A stretch of 60,061 nt of DNA from an uncultured Saprospiraceae bacterium. GTDB taxonomy: Bacteria > Bacteroidota > Bacteroidia > Chitinophagales > Saprospiraceae. Location: positions 1 to 60,061 of the forward strand of contig CAJQRD010000014.1 in NCBI GenBank assembly GCA_905480605.1, written 5' to 3'. Under the pieces are notes generated by a model. The model was not told where the DNA came from, made no database searches, and saw only the letters and a list, made by a program, of their open reading frames with translations. Both the position numbers and the translations under genes were made by a program. Below are positions 18,768 through 26,907 of the stretch, in pieces; position 1 is the stretch's first letter, and every line of letters starts with the position of its first letter.

Positions 18768-19595
18768 CTACTTACAATCATATGTATATACAATCGGAGG
18801 TGGAGTCCATCCATTCGCAAGGTCCGTGTAGGACGAACTAATTGGATAATCATCACTATTATACTCGTATGTAAAATCCGAACCACGCATTATGCCTGCG
18901 TAAGTATAACGGTTGCTGAGTACGTTATTTTCACTTAAATTAAAAAGGCTTTGGGTTTGAGCAAATGCCATAGTGAAATTACGATAAGGTCTTTTCTTAT
19001 CATCGTAAGTGTAAATAGTACTGACCAGTTCTCCACCCAATAATCGTGTGATTTTTGTAACATTATTGCCTGTCCAATCCAAGGTTGTCACATCTTCCAC
19101 GATTGAATTATCTACTGTCAATGTAAGATACGTTGTGAGTTTCACCACTTTATCACCACTATATTCCAATAACATATAAGACTCATCCTTATAAGTATAC
19201 GTACCAGTTATAGGCGGACGATTCGCGTCTACAGAAATAGAATCGACAAGATCATTTTCGTAAAAGAAATAGGTAATCTCATGTTCATCTTCTGGGTCTG
19301 TTCTGAATTGTGTATAATGGTTAACCCGAGACACCTGATTACCGTCGTAGGTCAAGGTCCATCTTTCATTATATGGTGTTGGGTCCAGGTCGTAATCTGC
19401 CTTAGCTATTTCAATAAGTTGCCCTGCCGAATTATAATTATATTCCGTAATTCCTTTTGAGGGGTCATTTGGGGCATCCCAAATTGATTCCAGGAGCACA
19501 CATGTTTCATCATTTGTAATTATCGGATCATCTTTATCACAAGATGTGATGAATACCATTCCTGCTAAGGCGAGCAAATAAAAACCACTTTTCAT
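18768..19595 (-). CDS. Lipoprotein with RHS/YD-like beta repeats
   Basis: 275 residues. The signal peptide ends in V-F-I-T-S-C-D-K-D-D; Cys19 is the lipidated residue, and the acidic D-K-D-D after it is the kind of sequence that directs Bacteroidota lipoproteins to the cell surface. The mature part is a series of short beta units, each with a T-Y/E-Y-x-Y-x-x-x-G/D-x turn (for example I-T-E-Y-N-Y-N-S-A-G-Q-L, W-T-L-T-Y-D-G-N-Q-V, Y-T-Y-D-D-K-K-R-P, F-T-Y-E-Y-N-S-D-D-Y-P), reminiscent of YD repeats or DUF4595-like lipoproteins. No enzyme motif. Probably a surface-binding protein. It is transcribed alone with its own terminator. Confidence 0.82.
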   Translation of the reverse strand: MKSGFYLLALAGMVFITSCDKDDPIITNDETCVLLESIWDAPNDPSKGITEYNYNSAGQLIEIAKADYDLDPTPYNERWTLTYDGNQVSRVNHYTQFRTDPEDEHEITYFFYENDLVDSISVDANRPPITGTYTYKDESYMLLEYSGDKVVKLTTYLTLTVDNSIVEDVTTLDWTGNNVTKITRLLGGELVSTIYTYDDKKRPYRNFTMAFAQTQSLFNLSENNVLSNRYTYAGIMRGSDFTYEYNSDDYPISSSYTDLANGWTPPPIVYTYDCK

Positions 19596-20086
19596 TTTTC
19601 TAAATTTTAGGTTAATTAATTGTGCTATCTACATACTGTCATAAATTCCTGATACCAGCAATTTAAAATACTTATCTATGTCCATTCAAGTACATAACTT
19701 TAGTTACCCTAAATATTCATAAAAATTATTAAAGCTAAAATGATATGCATCATAATTGAAAATGATTTCGCTTCAAATCATCATACCAATCTTCATTTGA
19801 TTACTCATTGTTTCTGCCTCCATTTCGCAAATGACTTAATATAATGCATTATGGATGGTGGGTGGAAATAGACCCGAGAGGCAGAAAAAGCAAAGAGTCA
19901 TTCAGACTTTTTTCGTCTTTTGTGGATTGGAAAATTTCACTTAATTTAATGCATCTACTCCCAAACTTATTTTTCAGCTTACATCTAATGGAACTCGTAT
20001 ATACAGCGAGGAACCGCCTACAGAACTGACCATCATATGTATTATTGGAAACAGTAATTTATTTCTATAAATTATCTCTGTTATAT
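19596..20086. other. Non-coding stretch between the lipoprotein promoter and the next terminator
   Basis: Upstream region of the lipoprotein gene. A 61-codon plus-strand frame at 19844-20029 has no start context or recognisable sequence and I do not call it a gene. Nothing else seen. Confidence 0.5.
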
Positions 20087-20121
20087 AAAAAAACATCCAG
20101 ATGGTTAAAACCATCTGGATG
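20087..20121 (-). terminator. Strong Rho-independent terminator
   Basis: CATCCAGATGGTT and AACCATCTGGATG pair perfectly over at least 12 bp with a 2-4-base loop. On the minus strand the stem is followed by seven T residues (the A-run at 20087-20093). It ends the transcript carrying the 121-aa secreted protein and the small ORF at 20133-20258. Confidence 0.88.
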
Positions 20122-20132
20122 CTAAATATAAT

Positions 20133-20258
20133 TTAATTCTTTATTATTTTATAATAGTATTTTACATACCAGCTAAATCTCTCAACGTTTGAAATTAAAA
20201 TTTTGTTTAGTAAAACCGCGAGTAAAATGATAAGCTTCAATATCAAGACAATGCGCAT
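20133..20258 (-). CDS. Putative 41-aa membrane miniprotein
   Basis: Between the 121-aa gene and its terminator, an ATG at 20258 opens a 41-residue frame: M-R-I-V-L-I-L-K-L-I-I-L-L-A-V-L-L-N-K-I-L as a single hydrophobic helix, then a Tyr/Lys-rich tail (W-Y-V-K-Y-Y-Y-K-I-I-K-N). It ends 12 bp before the terminator stem, where a last gene of a transcript would end. The frame is open further upstream without another ATG. No homologue known to me. It may be a real small protein or a 3' untranslated leftover. Confidence 0.35.
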   Translation of the reverse strand: MRIVLILKLIILLAVLLNKILISNVERFSWYVKYYYKIIKN

Positions 20259-20295
20259 CCACAAAGTCTTCTCTGATTCTTCATAAACACTTTAA

Positions 20296-20661
20296 TTATT
20301 TCTCTGCTCTTACATAGGCCACTGGGAAAGAGTATTGCTCAAGATGCATACTACTGTATGAATTTACTTTGTAAAATTCCTCTTCAATTTCCGTAGTTAA
20401 TATTAATATTTCTCCAATTTCATTTACCATAAAATCTACATTGTACAAATCTCCATTTTCATTTATTAGAAAATCCGAGAATATAGTTACAGTTTCAATA
20501 TCATGCGTAAAATTAATAGTTGATAAATAGTTAACTATTTTTGAAGAAACGGCATTTTTACCTTCAATTGAATTGATATTTGTATTGGCTGTTACGGTAA
20601 GTGTAGAAAATATGAAGAGTACACCTAAAATTAAATTTGAATTTTTCATAATTGATAGCAT
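20296..20661 (-). CDS. Small secreted hypothetical protein
   Basis: 121 residues. The first Met gives a short M-L-S-I prefix; Met5 (codon at 20649) gives a standard signal peptide M-K-N-S-N-L-I-L-G-V-L-F-I-F-S-T-L-T-V-T-A-N-T and is the better start. The mature part of about 95 residues is acidic, with F-S-D-F-L-I-N-E-N-G-D-L and V-N-E-I-G-E-I-L-I-L strands. It resembles a group of short periplasmic Flavobacteriia proteins without known function. It is followed by a possible miniprotein and a strong terminator. Confidence 0.65.
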   Translation of the reverse strand: MLSIMKNSNLILGVLFIFSTLTVTANTNINSIEGKNAVSSKIVNYLSTINFTHDIETVTIFSDFLINENGDLYNVDFMVNEIGEILILTTEIEEEFYKVNSYSSMHLEQYSFPVAYVRAEK

Positions 20662-21115
20662 TATAGATTATGTAATATTTACAATTCAAAGTTGAGGTAA
20701 TTTTATGTCGCATGGATTGAATTTCCGATCAAATGGCATAAAAGCGCGCTGAATCAGAAAAAAAAATTAAAGCTGAAATTTAGTCGTGAATAGTTGTTAT
20801 TTCATCGATTATAAATGAATATCCTACTCTAAAAAAAAATAGATGACTTAACACAACATGTGCTAAGCATCAATATCTAATGTGAGAGTGATTACTAAAA
20901 CAAGGAAGTTTGCTTTAAACATTTCCGAACTTCATAACAGATGTTCTCATTTTCAAACAATACTCCCTTAACAATAGAAAAGAAGTATTGCGTCTATGAT
21001 TTCAATCCTCTTTCAAAATGATAATTCCTGCTATACTATTTATCCTCACTATAATACTTCTTTAGAAACTCACTTTTTTTGAGACTTCAGAAAGGGAGGG
21101 ATTCAATAAATGAAT
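20662..21115. other. Non-coding stretch downstream of a truncated gene
   Basis: Contains the promoter region of the 121-aa protein and, at its right end, what would have been the body of the DUF6090 gene. No recognisable continuation of that gene can be read, so the rest has been deleted or lost. No repeats seen. Confidence 0.45.
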
Positions 21116-21283
21116 TTAATCTAAGAAGTGTCGCTGATCTTTTTTTATCCAATTGTTAATTTGAAGTGCAATCAAAATACCCAATACCACAAGAAGAATC
21201 TCCCCTACTGAGTAATTTAAATATCTTTTAAGATTACCTTCGTCTATTAATTTTAGTCTTACCTTTCGAAAGAACTTAAGCAT
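21116..21283 (-). pseudogene. DUF6090 family protein, truncated to the N-terminal 55 residues
   Basis: The minus-strand frame from ATG 21283 reads M-L-K-F-F-R-K-V-R, then a Y-L-N-Y-S-V-G-E-I-L-L-V-V-L-G-I-L-I-A-L membrane helix and Q-I-N-N-W-I-K-K, and stops at 21116. The F-F-R-K-x-R start and G-E-I-x-L-V-x-x-G-I-L-I-A-L-Q-I-N-N-W helix are the highly conserved beginning of DUF6090 membrane proteins of Bacteroidota, which normally run to about 240 residues with a long C-terminal domain. Here only the anchor remains, so I call it truncated. Function of the family is unknown. Too short to have been picked up by most gene callers. Confidence 0.75.
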
Positions 21284-21340
21284 CAATTAGAATTTTGTAC
21301 CATCAACTTATTTTATCCAAGCCAGTATTGTTTTCATAAT

Positions 21341-23245
21341 TTAATTAGAGATTATAGGCAACCTTATTTGTGAGGCATATTTTGAAGAGTGATGAATTTT
21401 ATTATGAGCGACTACACCTTCCTTTTCATCATAGTTGTTTCCACCTGTATTCAAATTACGCGCAAAACGAGGGAAATTACTACTTGATATTTCAATACGT
21501 ACACGATGTCCTTTTTTAAAGTAATTACTTGTTGACATAGGTGTTAAATCAACTTTATAAATCTTGTCTTTCTCCATAAATACTTCCTTGTCATAACCTT
21601 CACGATATCTTACACGCTGAATGGTTTCATCTAAGTTGTAAGCCTCTCCATTAGGATAAACATCGATAAGTTTAATTGTAAAATCAGTATCTTTTGCATC
21701 TGAAGACACATATAATGTAGATTCAATAAAACCTGAAATTTCGACACCCTCCTCTAAAACATCTGTGGTATAAACCAGAATATCATTTCTGGTTTCCATT
21801 TGCTGCTGATCGAAAGCTCCTCCTTCAATTGCATTCCCTGTACAACATACATTACCTCCATAAGAAGGCACTGGATTCATGGGGTCATAAATAAAACTAT
21901 CAGGACTGTCAGAGTTTGCCTTTGAGGGTGATAAATTACCATCGCCAAATAAACTATTGGCTTTACCATTACTGTTTAAATAATAGGTTGTCATTTTAGC
22001 ACTTTCTGGAGGCCAAGTATCTGATGCTTGCCACTTGTTACTTCCCATTGTATAATATTGCACGCGAGGTGTTTTCTCCTTAAAATCGTTTTGGTCACCT
22101 TTCAACCACAAATCAAACCAAGCATAAACTTGCTCTTCATAGTTAAGCCTTGCATCACCAACACTTCGTTCGCCAACTATAGTATTTTCGGTTGCTCGTG
22201 TATAACGACAGTGTAATGTTGGTGCAATCACCAAGTACTGGTTGTCTCTAATTGCTTCATCCTTAGAGTTATTTCTAACATGATTAAATAAAGCCAGGTT
22301 TGGAGTTATAGACACGTCATACCAAGAGGCGAACCAAAAACTAGGAACACCTATTTCCATATTATCATGATAGATTCCTCCATTAAACCAGGCTTCATCA
22401 TTTGGCTTACGGCGTACCATTTTATCAAATACCTCCTTTTTACCATTCATGTTTTTAAGCATATCCTGAATAGGCAAGTGGTTCAAAGCTTCAGACATAT
22501 CTATTGGTGGATTTTCAGGAGCTAAATCATAAAACCTAGATATTCTTATTAAGTCTTCTTGAGTGGCTCCTTCTGGAATCCGAGGTTTGAATTTATCATG
22601 TTCTACCCCATATAGCCAAGCAAAAAACAACAACTGTTCAGCACCACCACGATACCAGTTTCCCTGTTCATTAATTTTACCAACTCTGCCTACACCAGCA
22701 CCAAAACCCTGGGGAACCATTGCTGCATGAGAAGGATGGTCTAAGGCCGCAACAGCCATTTGCCATTCAGCGGTTGAAGAACAACCATAAGTCCCAATCT
22801 TTCCATTAGACCAAGATTGATTTTTCATCCATGTAAATGCATCATAACCATCGGTTAGTGGTACGCCCAGTATATCCCACTCTCCTTCCGAAAAATATCG
22901 TCCCCTTTCATTTTGAACTACATATGCATATCCACGCTTAACGGCTTCTAAAGCTCTTTGAGCTGTTCGTGTTTTTTGTTCCCCATCTCCCCAGGAATTA
23001 AAATTATACGGTGTGCGAGAAAAAATAACAGGCACTTTTTTATCGGTTTTGGGGCGATAGATATCTGTTGCTAAGCGAATACCATCACGCATTGGCATCA
23101 TTATTTTTTGATCTATAATGGCAATTTCTGCAAGTTCCTTAAGCACCTCGTCTTGTGCTTGAAGATTAAAATTACCTACAACGAAACAAACAAATACAAG
23201 AGAAACTAGAATAGAGTGTTTTTTCATTTTTAGTCTTATTAGCAT
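21341..23245 (-). CDS. CocE/NonD family (S15-type) secreted hydrolase
   Basis: 634 residues. The better start is Met7 (codon at 23227), giving signal peptide [10 protein letters not shown] to about Ala30. The alpha/beta-hydrolase domain follows (about 45-360) with [16 protein letters not shown], characteristic of CocE/X-Pro-peptidase relatives. The nucleophile elbow is G-C-S-S with Ser156, the acid is Asp310 in S-W-Y-D-V-S and the base is His345 in A-P-T-L-H-C. The last 230 residues form the jelly-roll PepX-C domain ([14 protein letters not shown] and [14 protein letters not shown]). Members hydrolyse acyl esters, beta-lactam side chains or dipeptides; the substrate here is unknown. Periplasmic or outer-membrane location expected. 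Monocistronic. Confidence 0.9.
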   Translation of the reverse strand: MLIRLKMKKHSILVSLVFVCFVVGNFNLQAQDEVLKELAEIAIIDQKIMMPMRDGIRLATDIYRPKTDKKVPVIFSRTPYNFNSWGDGEQKTRTAQRALEAVKRGYAYVVQNERGRYFSEGEWDILGVPLTDGYDAFTWMKNQSWSNGKIGTYGCSSTAEWQMAVAALDHPSHAAMVPQGFGAGVGRVGKINEQGNWYRGGAEQLLFFAWLYGVEHDKFKPRIPEGATQEDLIRISRFYDLAPENPPIDMSEALNHLPIQDMLKNMNGKKEVFDKMVRRKPNDEAWFNGGIYHDNMEIGVPSFWFASWYDVSITPNLALFNHVRNNSKDEAIRDNQYLVIAPTLHCRYTRATENTIVGERSVGDARLNYEEQVYAWFDLWLKGDQNDFKEKTPRVQYYTMGSNKWQASDTWPPESAKMTTYYLNSNGKANSLFGDGNLSPSKANSDSPDSFIYDPMNPVPSYGGNVCCTGNAIEGGAFDQQQMETRNDILVYTTDVLEEGVEISGFIESTLYVSSDAKDTDFTIKLIDVYPNGEAYNLDETIQRVRYREGYDKEVFMEKDKIYKVDLTPMSTSNYFKKGHRVRIEISSSNFPRFARNLNTGGNNYDEKEGVVAHNKIHHSSKYASQIRLPIISN

Positions 23246-23640
23246 TTAGTAAATTATTTTATTCGAGAATTGCAAACGGATTCTTTAAAGAATTTTTAAT
23301 CATTGCTTAGTAATTACTTAATATTATAACCTACGCAATTGATAAATAATCGCTCTCAAAATTGTACGGATATGAAGATACTGAATTTAAATGAAAGTAA
23401 TTTTAATCTATTGTAAAAATGAATGGCATGATTAACCATTGTTACCAACTCTATTGGTTTTGATGCTAATTCTATTTGGAATAATGATTTTTCCAGTTAA
23501 TGAAATTGAATTTATTATTTTCATAAATAAATATAGATTCAGTTGCTTACAACTAACTTCTACAATACACTATTTTACCATTGGTTAATCACTAAGCGAG
23601 AAATTAAGGGCCTGAGAACTTTATAATTGCTATCGTCTTA
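23246..23640. other. Non-coding stretch
   Basis: About 395 bp between the CocE hydrolase promoter and the end of the TPR gene. No ORF, hairpin with T-tract or repeat recognised. Confidence 0.5.
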
Positions 23641-24975
23641 TTAATTTGTATTGACTTTATACTTAATAAGTAATGCATTCCATTTTTCACCATCGTGCAA
23701 CCATAAGTTTTGTAAGTTGTGATTATCAACAATAAGGTCAAATAAGTCAAATCCATTTTGCAGCGATTTTTCTAAATATTCAAATCCATTTTGATATTTA
23801 TTGTTTAAGCTGCTTATGATAGCAAGAAAAAAGTTTCTCCATTGTTTATCCGGGTCATCTAGAAGTGAAGCCTTCAAATAACTATCCGCTTTTTTATGGT
23901 CACCATTGTTTCTGAATATAAATTCCAAAGCTACATTTGATCCTAAGTAACCTGGGTTAAATTCCAGCAACTTTAAAAAATTCTCTTTTGCCGGCTCATA
24001 TTTTTTCTGCCTTAGGTATAACCATCCTAAATCATTATAATACTCAGATGTCAATTCCTCATTAACATCCAATGGCATATGATTTTTATAAAACATTTCA
24101 GCTTGATCAAATTTGCCTCTACGCATATAGTAATTCCATAATTCAAGATAAACACCGAAATACATGTCACATACAGCTGCATCTGCTTCAGCAACCAATA
24201 CTTTTTCAAGTTCATAAGTTCGATCAAGTCCTAAAAGAATATGAGCCAAAAAAAAGTAATCACTCACAGGAAGGTAGTCTGGTTCAGCGTTAAGTTTTTC
24301 ATAAAACTTTGTGATGTATAAATTTTTATAAAACGTAACTGAATCCGGTTCATTTAAGACATTATAGCCTTCCGAAATAGCCCAATAAGGCTCTAGGTAA
24401 TAAGTTTCATCATTGAGTGTTTCCTTATAAAGGCTTATAGATTTTTTTGGATCAGTATATATATATTCTGCTCCAAAGGTCATCTTCCATTTTATCCACT
24501 CAGGCGCAATGGTTTCTATTTTTTTAATATAATTCACAAAACTATCTCGGGATGACAGCCAAGCGATATTAAGTATAATGTGAGGTGCCTCTGGCGTATA
24601 AGACAAGGCTTGACGCAAGGATTTCAAGTCATAATAATCCGAAGTATCCTCATTTTCATAATACCTATTCAATTCAAAAGATTGAAAATAATATGCATTA
24701 GACATTAAGTTATTATAGTAATAATGCTTTTCACCTAATAGCTCAGCCGCTAAAAAAAAATAATTTTTGTATAAAGCATAATCAATACCAATTCCACATT
24801 CCAAAATCTCATCAAACTTTTCATCTCCACTCAAATATTTATTAATTACTTGTTGGCCATGATCCATAAGTGCCACAACAAACTTTCTTTTAATGACACC
24901 GGAAAGTTTTCCGATACCAGGATTATTTTGCAATTTATTAAAGTAATCACTGGCTGAAGAACCTTGAGGTTTCAA
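23641..24975 (-). CDS. TPR protein, C-terminal half of a caspase-TPR gene split by one TGA
   Basis: 444 codons directly following, in the same frame, the TGA of the caspase ORF. As an independent gene it would need a TTG start (24975) or the internal ATG at 24867 (residue 37). There is no signal peptide, unlike its neighbour. About six TPR-like units are visible, for example G-W-L-Y-L-R-Q-K-K-Y-E-P-A-K-E-N-F near residues 335-350. It aligns along its whole length with residues about 347-749 of the intact plus-strand paralogue, including the shared L-G-x-x-H-Y-x-Y-N-N segment and the C-terminal Y-L-E-K-S-L-x-x-G-F. Unless TGA is read through or re-initiated, this half stays in the cytosol or is not made. 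TPRs usually bind peptides or proteins. Confidence 0.8.
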   Translation of the reverse strand: MKPQGSSASDYFNKLQNNPGIGKLSGVIKRKFVVALMDHGQQVINKYLSGDEKFDEILECGIGIDYALYKNYFFLAAELLGEKHYYYNNLMSNAYYFQSFELNRYYENEDTSDYYDLKSLRQALSYTPEAPHIILNIAWLSSRDSFVNYIKKIETIAPEWIKWKMTFGAEYIYTDPKKSISLYKETLNDETYYLEPYWAISEGYNVLNEPDSVTFYKNLYITKFYEKLNAEPDYLPVSDYFFLAHILLGLDRTYELEKVLVAEADAAVCDMYFGVYLELWNYYMRRGKFDQAEMFYKNHMPLDVNEELTSEYYNDLGWLYLRQKKYEPAKENFLKLLEFNPGYLGSNVALEFIFRNNGDHKKADSYLKASLLDDPDKQWRNFFLAIISSLNNKYQNGFEYLEKSLQNGFDLFDLIVDNHNLQNLWLHDGEKWNALLIKYKVNTN

Positions 24976-25989
24976 TCAGTTATTGTTCTCAATGGCTACT
25001 AAAAACTGATCATATAATTTTCGGATTATTGTGTCAGCTTCTGAAAGAAAGATATCTTCCATTCCGCGATCATTTACCGCTAAAAATTTGGTGCCCTCGC
25101 TATCTAGTAAACTTCGTCTTGCTTGTAATTGTGCATCATCCACAAATGAAATTGTAGTCCTTGATGGCCCTTGCACAATTGGGTACTGGGATTGAGGAGC
25201 AACTTCTTCACTTACATGATCTTCAATATATCTTTGTACCTCCGTTAAACTAAGCACATAGTCATTATTGCTATCAGCCAATCCATACAAGGCATTTTCT
25301 AAATGATAAGAGAAACAACCTCTACCTCCACCCCATTGTTCTCCCTCCAAACTAAATTCTTCTGGCTGACATGACAGAATTTTAATCTCATTAGCAAATT
25401 GCTGACTCATTCTTGCTGCTGTAACACCAGTCCCGTTTTCAGAACTTCCAGCCAACTTCCCTGCCCTGCAAGCATCTGTTATTAATATTACCTGAACACC
25501 ATTGTCAGACAATGTAGCGATCATATCTTTTAAATAGTTTACGGCAAAAGCACCTGCACCATAAACTGATGGAGGAGAATCATATCCCAGAAGATATCCA
25601 TTATTATATTTAGTAACACGTTCCACGTCTCCATGACCAGAAAAATATATAAGCGCTCTGTCACCTTCTCTACTTTCCTCAATAAGCCAATCCATAGAAA
25701 CAATTATTTGAGCATTTGTAGCTTCATCATTTACATGGACCATTATATTGTCATTATCTATATTCCAGCCTGCTTTGGATTGCACCCATTTTGCTATGGC
25801 ACTCGCATCTTTATCTGCATATTCAAGATCAGGAATTTCTGCGGATTGATAATCAGAAATCCCAACAATAACAGCACGTGAGCTGCCTGCGTTGGCCATC
25901 TGTTTTTTTATAGGAGTTAAGCCCTTTTCTTGTTGTGCTTGGATAAAAGGTGAAATCAAGCAAAGGAATAATAAATTATAGAATTTCAT
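24976..25989 (-). CDS. Exported caspase-family (C14) peptidase, split copy
   Basis: 337 residues. A cleavable signal peptide (M-K-F-Y-N-L-L-F-L-C-L-I-S-P-F-I-Q-A-Q) sends the protein across the inner membrane. The caspase/p20-like domain spans about 35-290. The catalytic dyad is visible as His119 in Y-F-S-G-H-G-D and Cys174 in T-D-A-C-R-A-G-K. A 12-residue EF-hand-like loop D-S-N-N-D-Y-V-L-S-L-T-E lies further on, followed by a helix with Y-I-E-D-H-V and the S-Q-Y-P-I-V-Q-G strand near the p10 end. Caspase homologues cut after Lys, Arg or Asp. Specificity here is not readable. The frame ends in TGA where the paralogue at 26908-29157 has Phe346 and continues into TPRs. Confidence 0.88.
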   Translation of the reverse strand: MKFYNLLFLCLISPFIQAQQEKGLTPIKKQMANAGSSRAVIVGISDYQSAEIPDLEYADKDASAIAKWVQSKAGWNIDNDNIMVHVNDEATNAQIIVSMDWLIEESREGDRALIYFSGHGDVERVTKYNNGYLLGYDSPPSVYGAGAFAVNYLKDMIATLSDNGVQVILITDACRAGKLAGSSENGTGVTAARMSQQFANEIKILSCQPEEFSLEGEQWGGGRGCFSYHLENALYGLADSNNDYVLSLTEVQRYIEDHVSEEVAPQSQYPIVQGPSRTTISFVDDAQLQARRSLLDSEGTKFLAVNDRGMEDIFLSEADTIIRKLYDQFLVAIENNN

Positions 25990-26169
25990 TATCTAGGGTT
26001 TCAGGGTTTGAATCTATTCGATTTTCTTATTAAAAACTTAATATTAAATAACTTTAACTCAAGTTTACAACCTATCATGAGAATTCATCAAAAGTCCATT
26101 GACTTGTCCCATTAATGATAAATATGATTTTAATTTTTAAATTTTCTTCATTTTTTTTTGCACCTGTGA

Positions 26170-26505
26170 TTATTTTAGAATATGACTCAACCCTCTAAAG
26201 AGGTTTTCTTCCATAATATCATAGTCGTTGTCACTTAAAAAAAGTTCTTTCATTTCTTCAAAAAGACCATTTGTTTCATCATTTGTATATCCATGTTTTT
26301 CAATAGACAATTTAATTTTTTGGATACTCTTATAATCATTGTCGTGTTCAAATTCCGCATGAATTTTTTCAAAATTACTGGTTTGTATTTTTGACTTTAT
26401 AAAATCTACCTCAATTTTTGATTCTGAAAGATCTGCATTTGCACAATAAATCAATGTGTAGATTTTAAGTTCTTCTTTTGTCCAGTTAGTGTTGTATTCT
26501 TCCAT
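26170..26505 (-). CDS. TerB-like small acidic protein
   Basis: 111 residues, no signal peptide, all-helical. The pattern W-T-K-E-E-L-K-I-Y-T-L-I-Y-C-A-N-A-D, then a K-S-K-I helix, D-N-D-Y-K-S-I-Q-K-I and E-M-K-E-L-F-L-S-D-N-D-Y-D-I-M-E-E-N-L, fits the TerB-like (tellurite-resistance B type) four-helix fold, in which acidic residues bind metal. I recognise it as similar to short cytosolic proteins of Flavobacteriia rather than classic TerB of the ter operon, and no other ter genes are present. It sits between the two divergent caspase-TPR genes, on the strand of the split copy and 180 bp upstream of it, so it could share its transcript. Confidence 0.6.
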   Translation of the reverse strand: MEEYNTNWTKEELKIYTLIYCANADLSESKIEVDFIKSKIQTSNFEKIHAEFEHDNDYKSIQKIKLSIEKHGYTNDETNGLFEEMKELFLSDNDYDIMEENLFRGLSHILK

Positions 26506-26907
26506 TATTTCTTTCTTAATAGTTATTCTTAAGTTTTAGTACCGATTTGGGTATCTATCATACCACGATACCTAATCATGATCTAAAATGAAGATACTCA
26601 ATTTAACCCAAAGAATCAAAATGCGAGCTTAAGTGTATATGGTCATGATATAGTTTTATCATTCCTTGTGCATCACAATGATGAAGATTCATAAAAAGAT
26701 ATATAGAAAAAATCTAAGTGTAATCCATGAACTCTAAGTTAGATTTTTATTAAAACACTAATTCATAATGATTAAAAAATCCAAAAATTATATAACTTAA
26801 TATTCCAAGAGTCTATTTAGCTACTTAACCTACTATTTTAATAATTCATCAATTCTTCACTTTTACCTAAAGAATCGTTATATTTAAGAAGCCTACCGAA
26901 ATAATCT
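26506..26907. other. Divergent promoter region of the caspase-TPR locus
   Basis: About 400 bp between the TerB-like gene (minus) and the intact caspase-TPR gene (plus). It is very AT-rich and must hold promoters for both directions. I see no exact TAnnTTTG box at a sensible distance and no operator-like palindrome. Confidence 0.45.

Noticed and set aside
19844-20029. 61-codon plus-strand ORF before the terminator
   Set aside because: No recognisable motif; composition like the surrounding spacer; no promoter or terminator in its direction.
24976-24978. Selenocysteine at the caspase-TPR TGA
   Set aside because: The paralogue has Phe at this place, the position is in a non-catalytic linker, and I see no convincing bacterial SECIS-like stem directly after the TGA.
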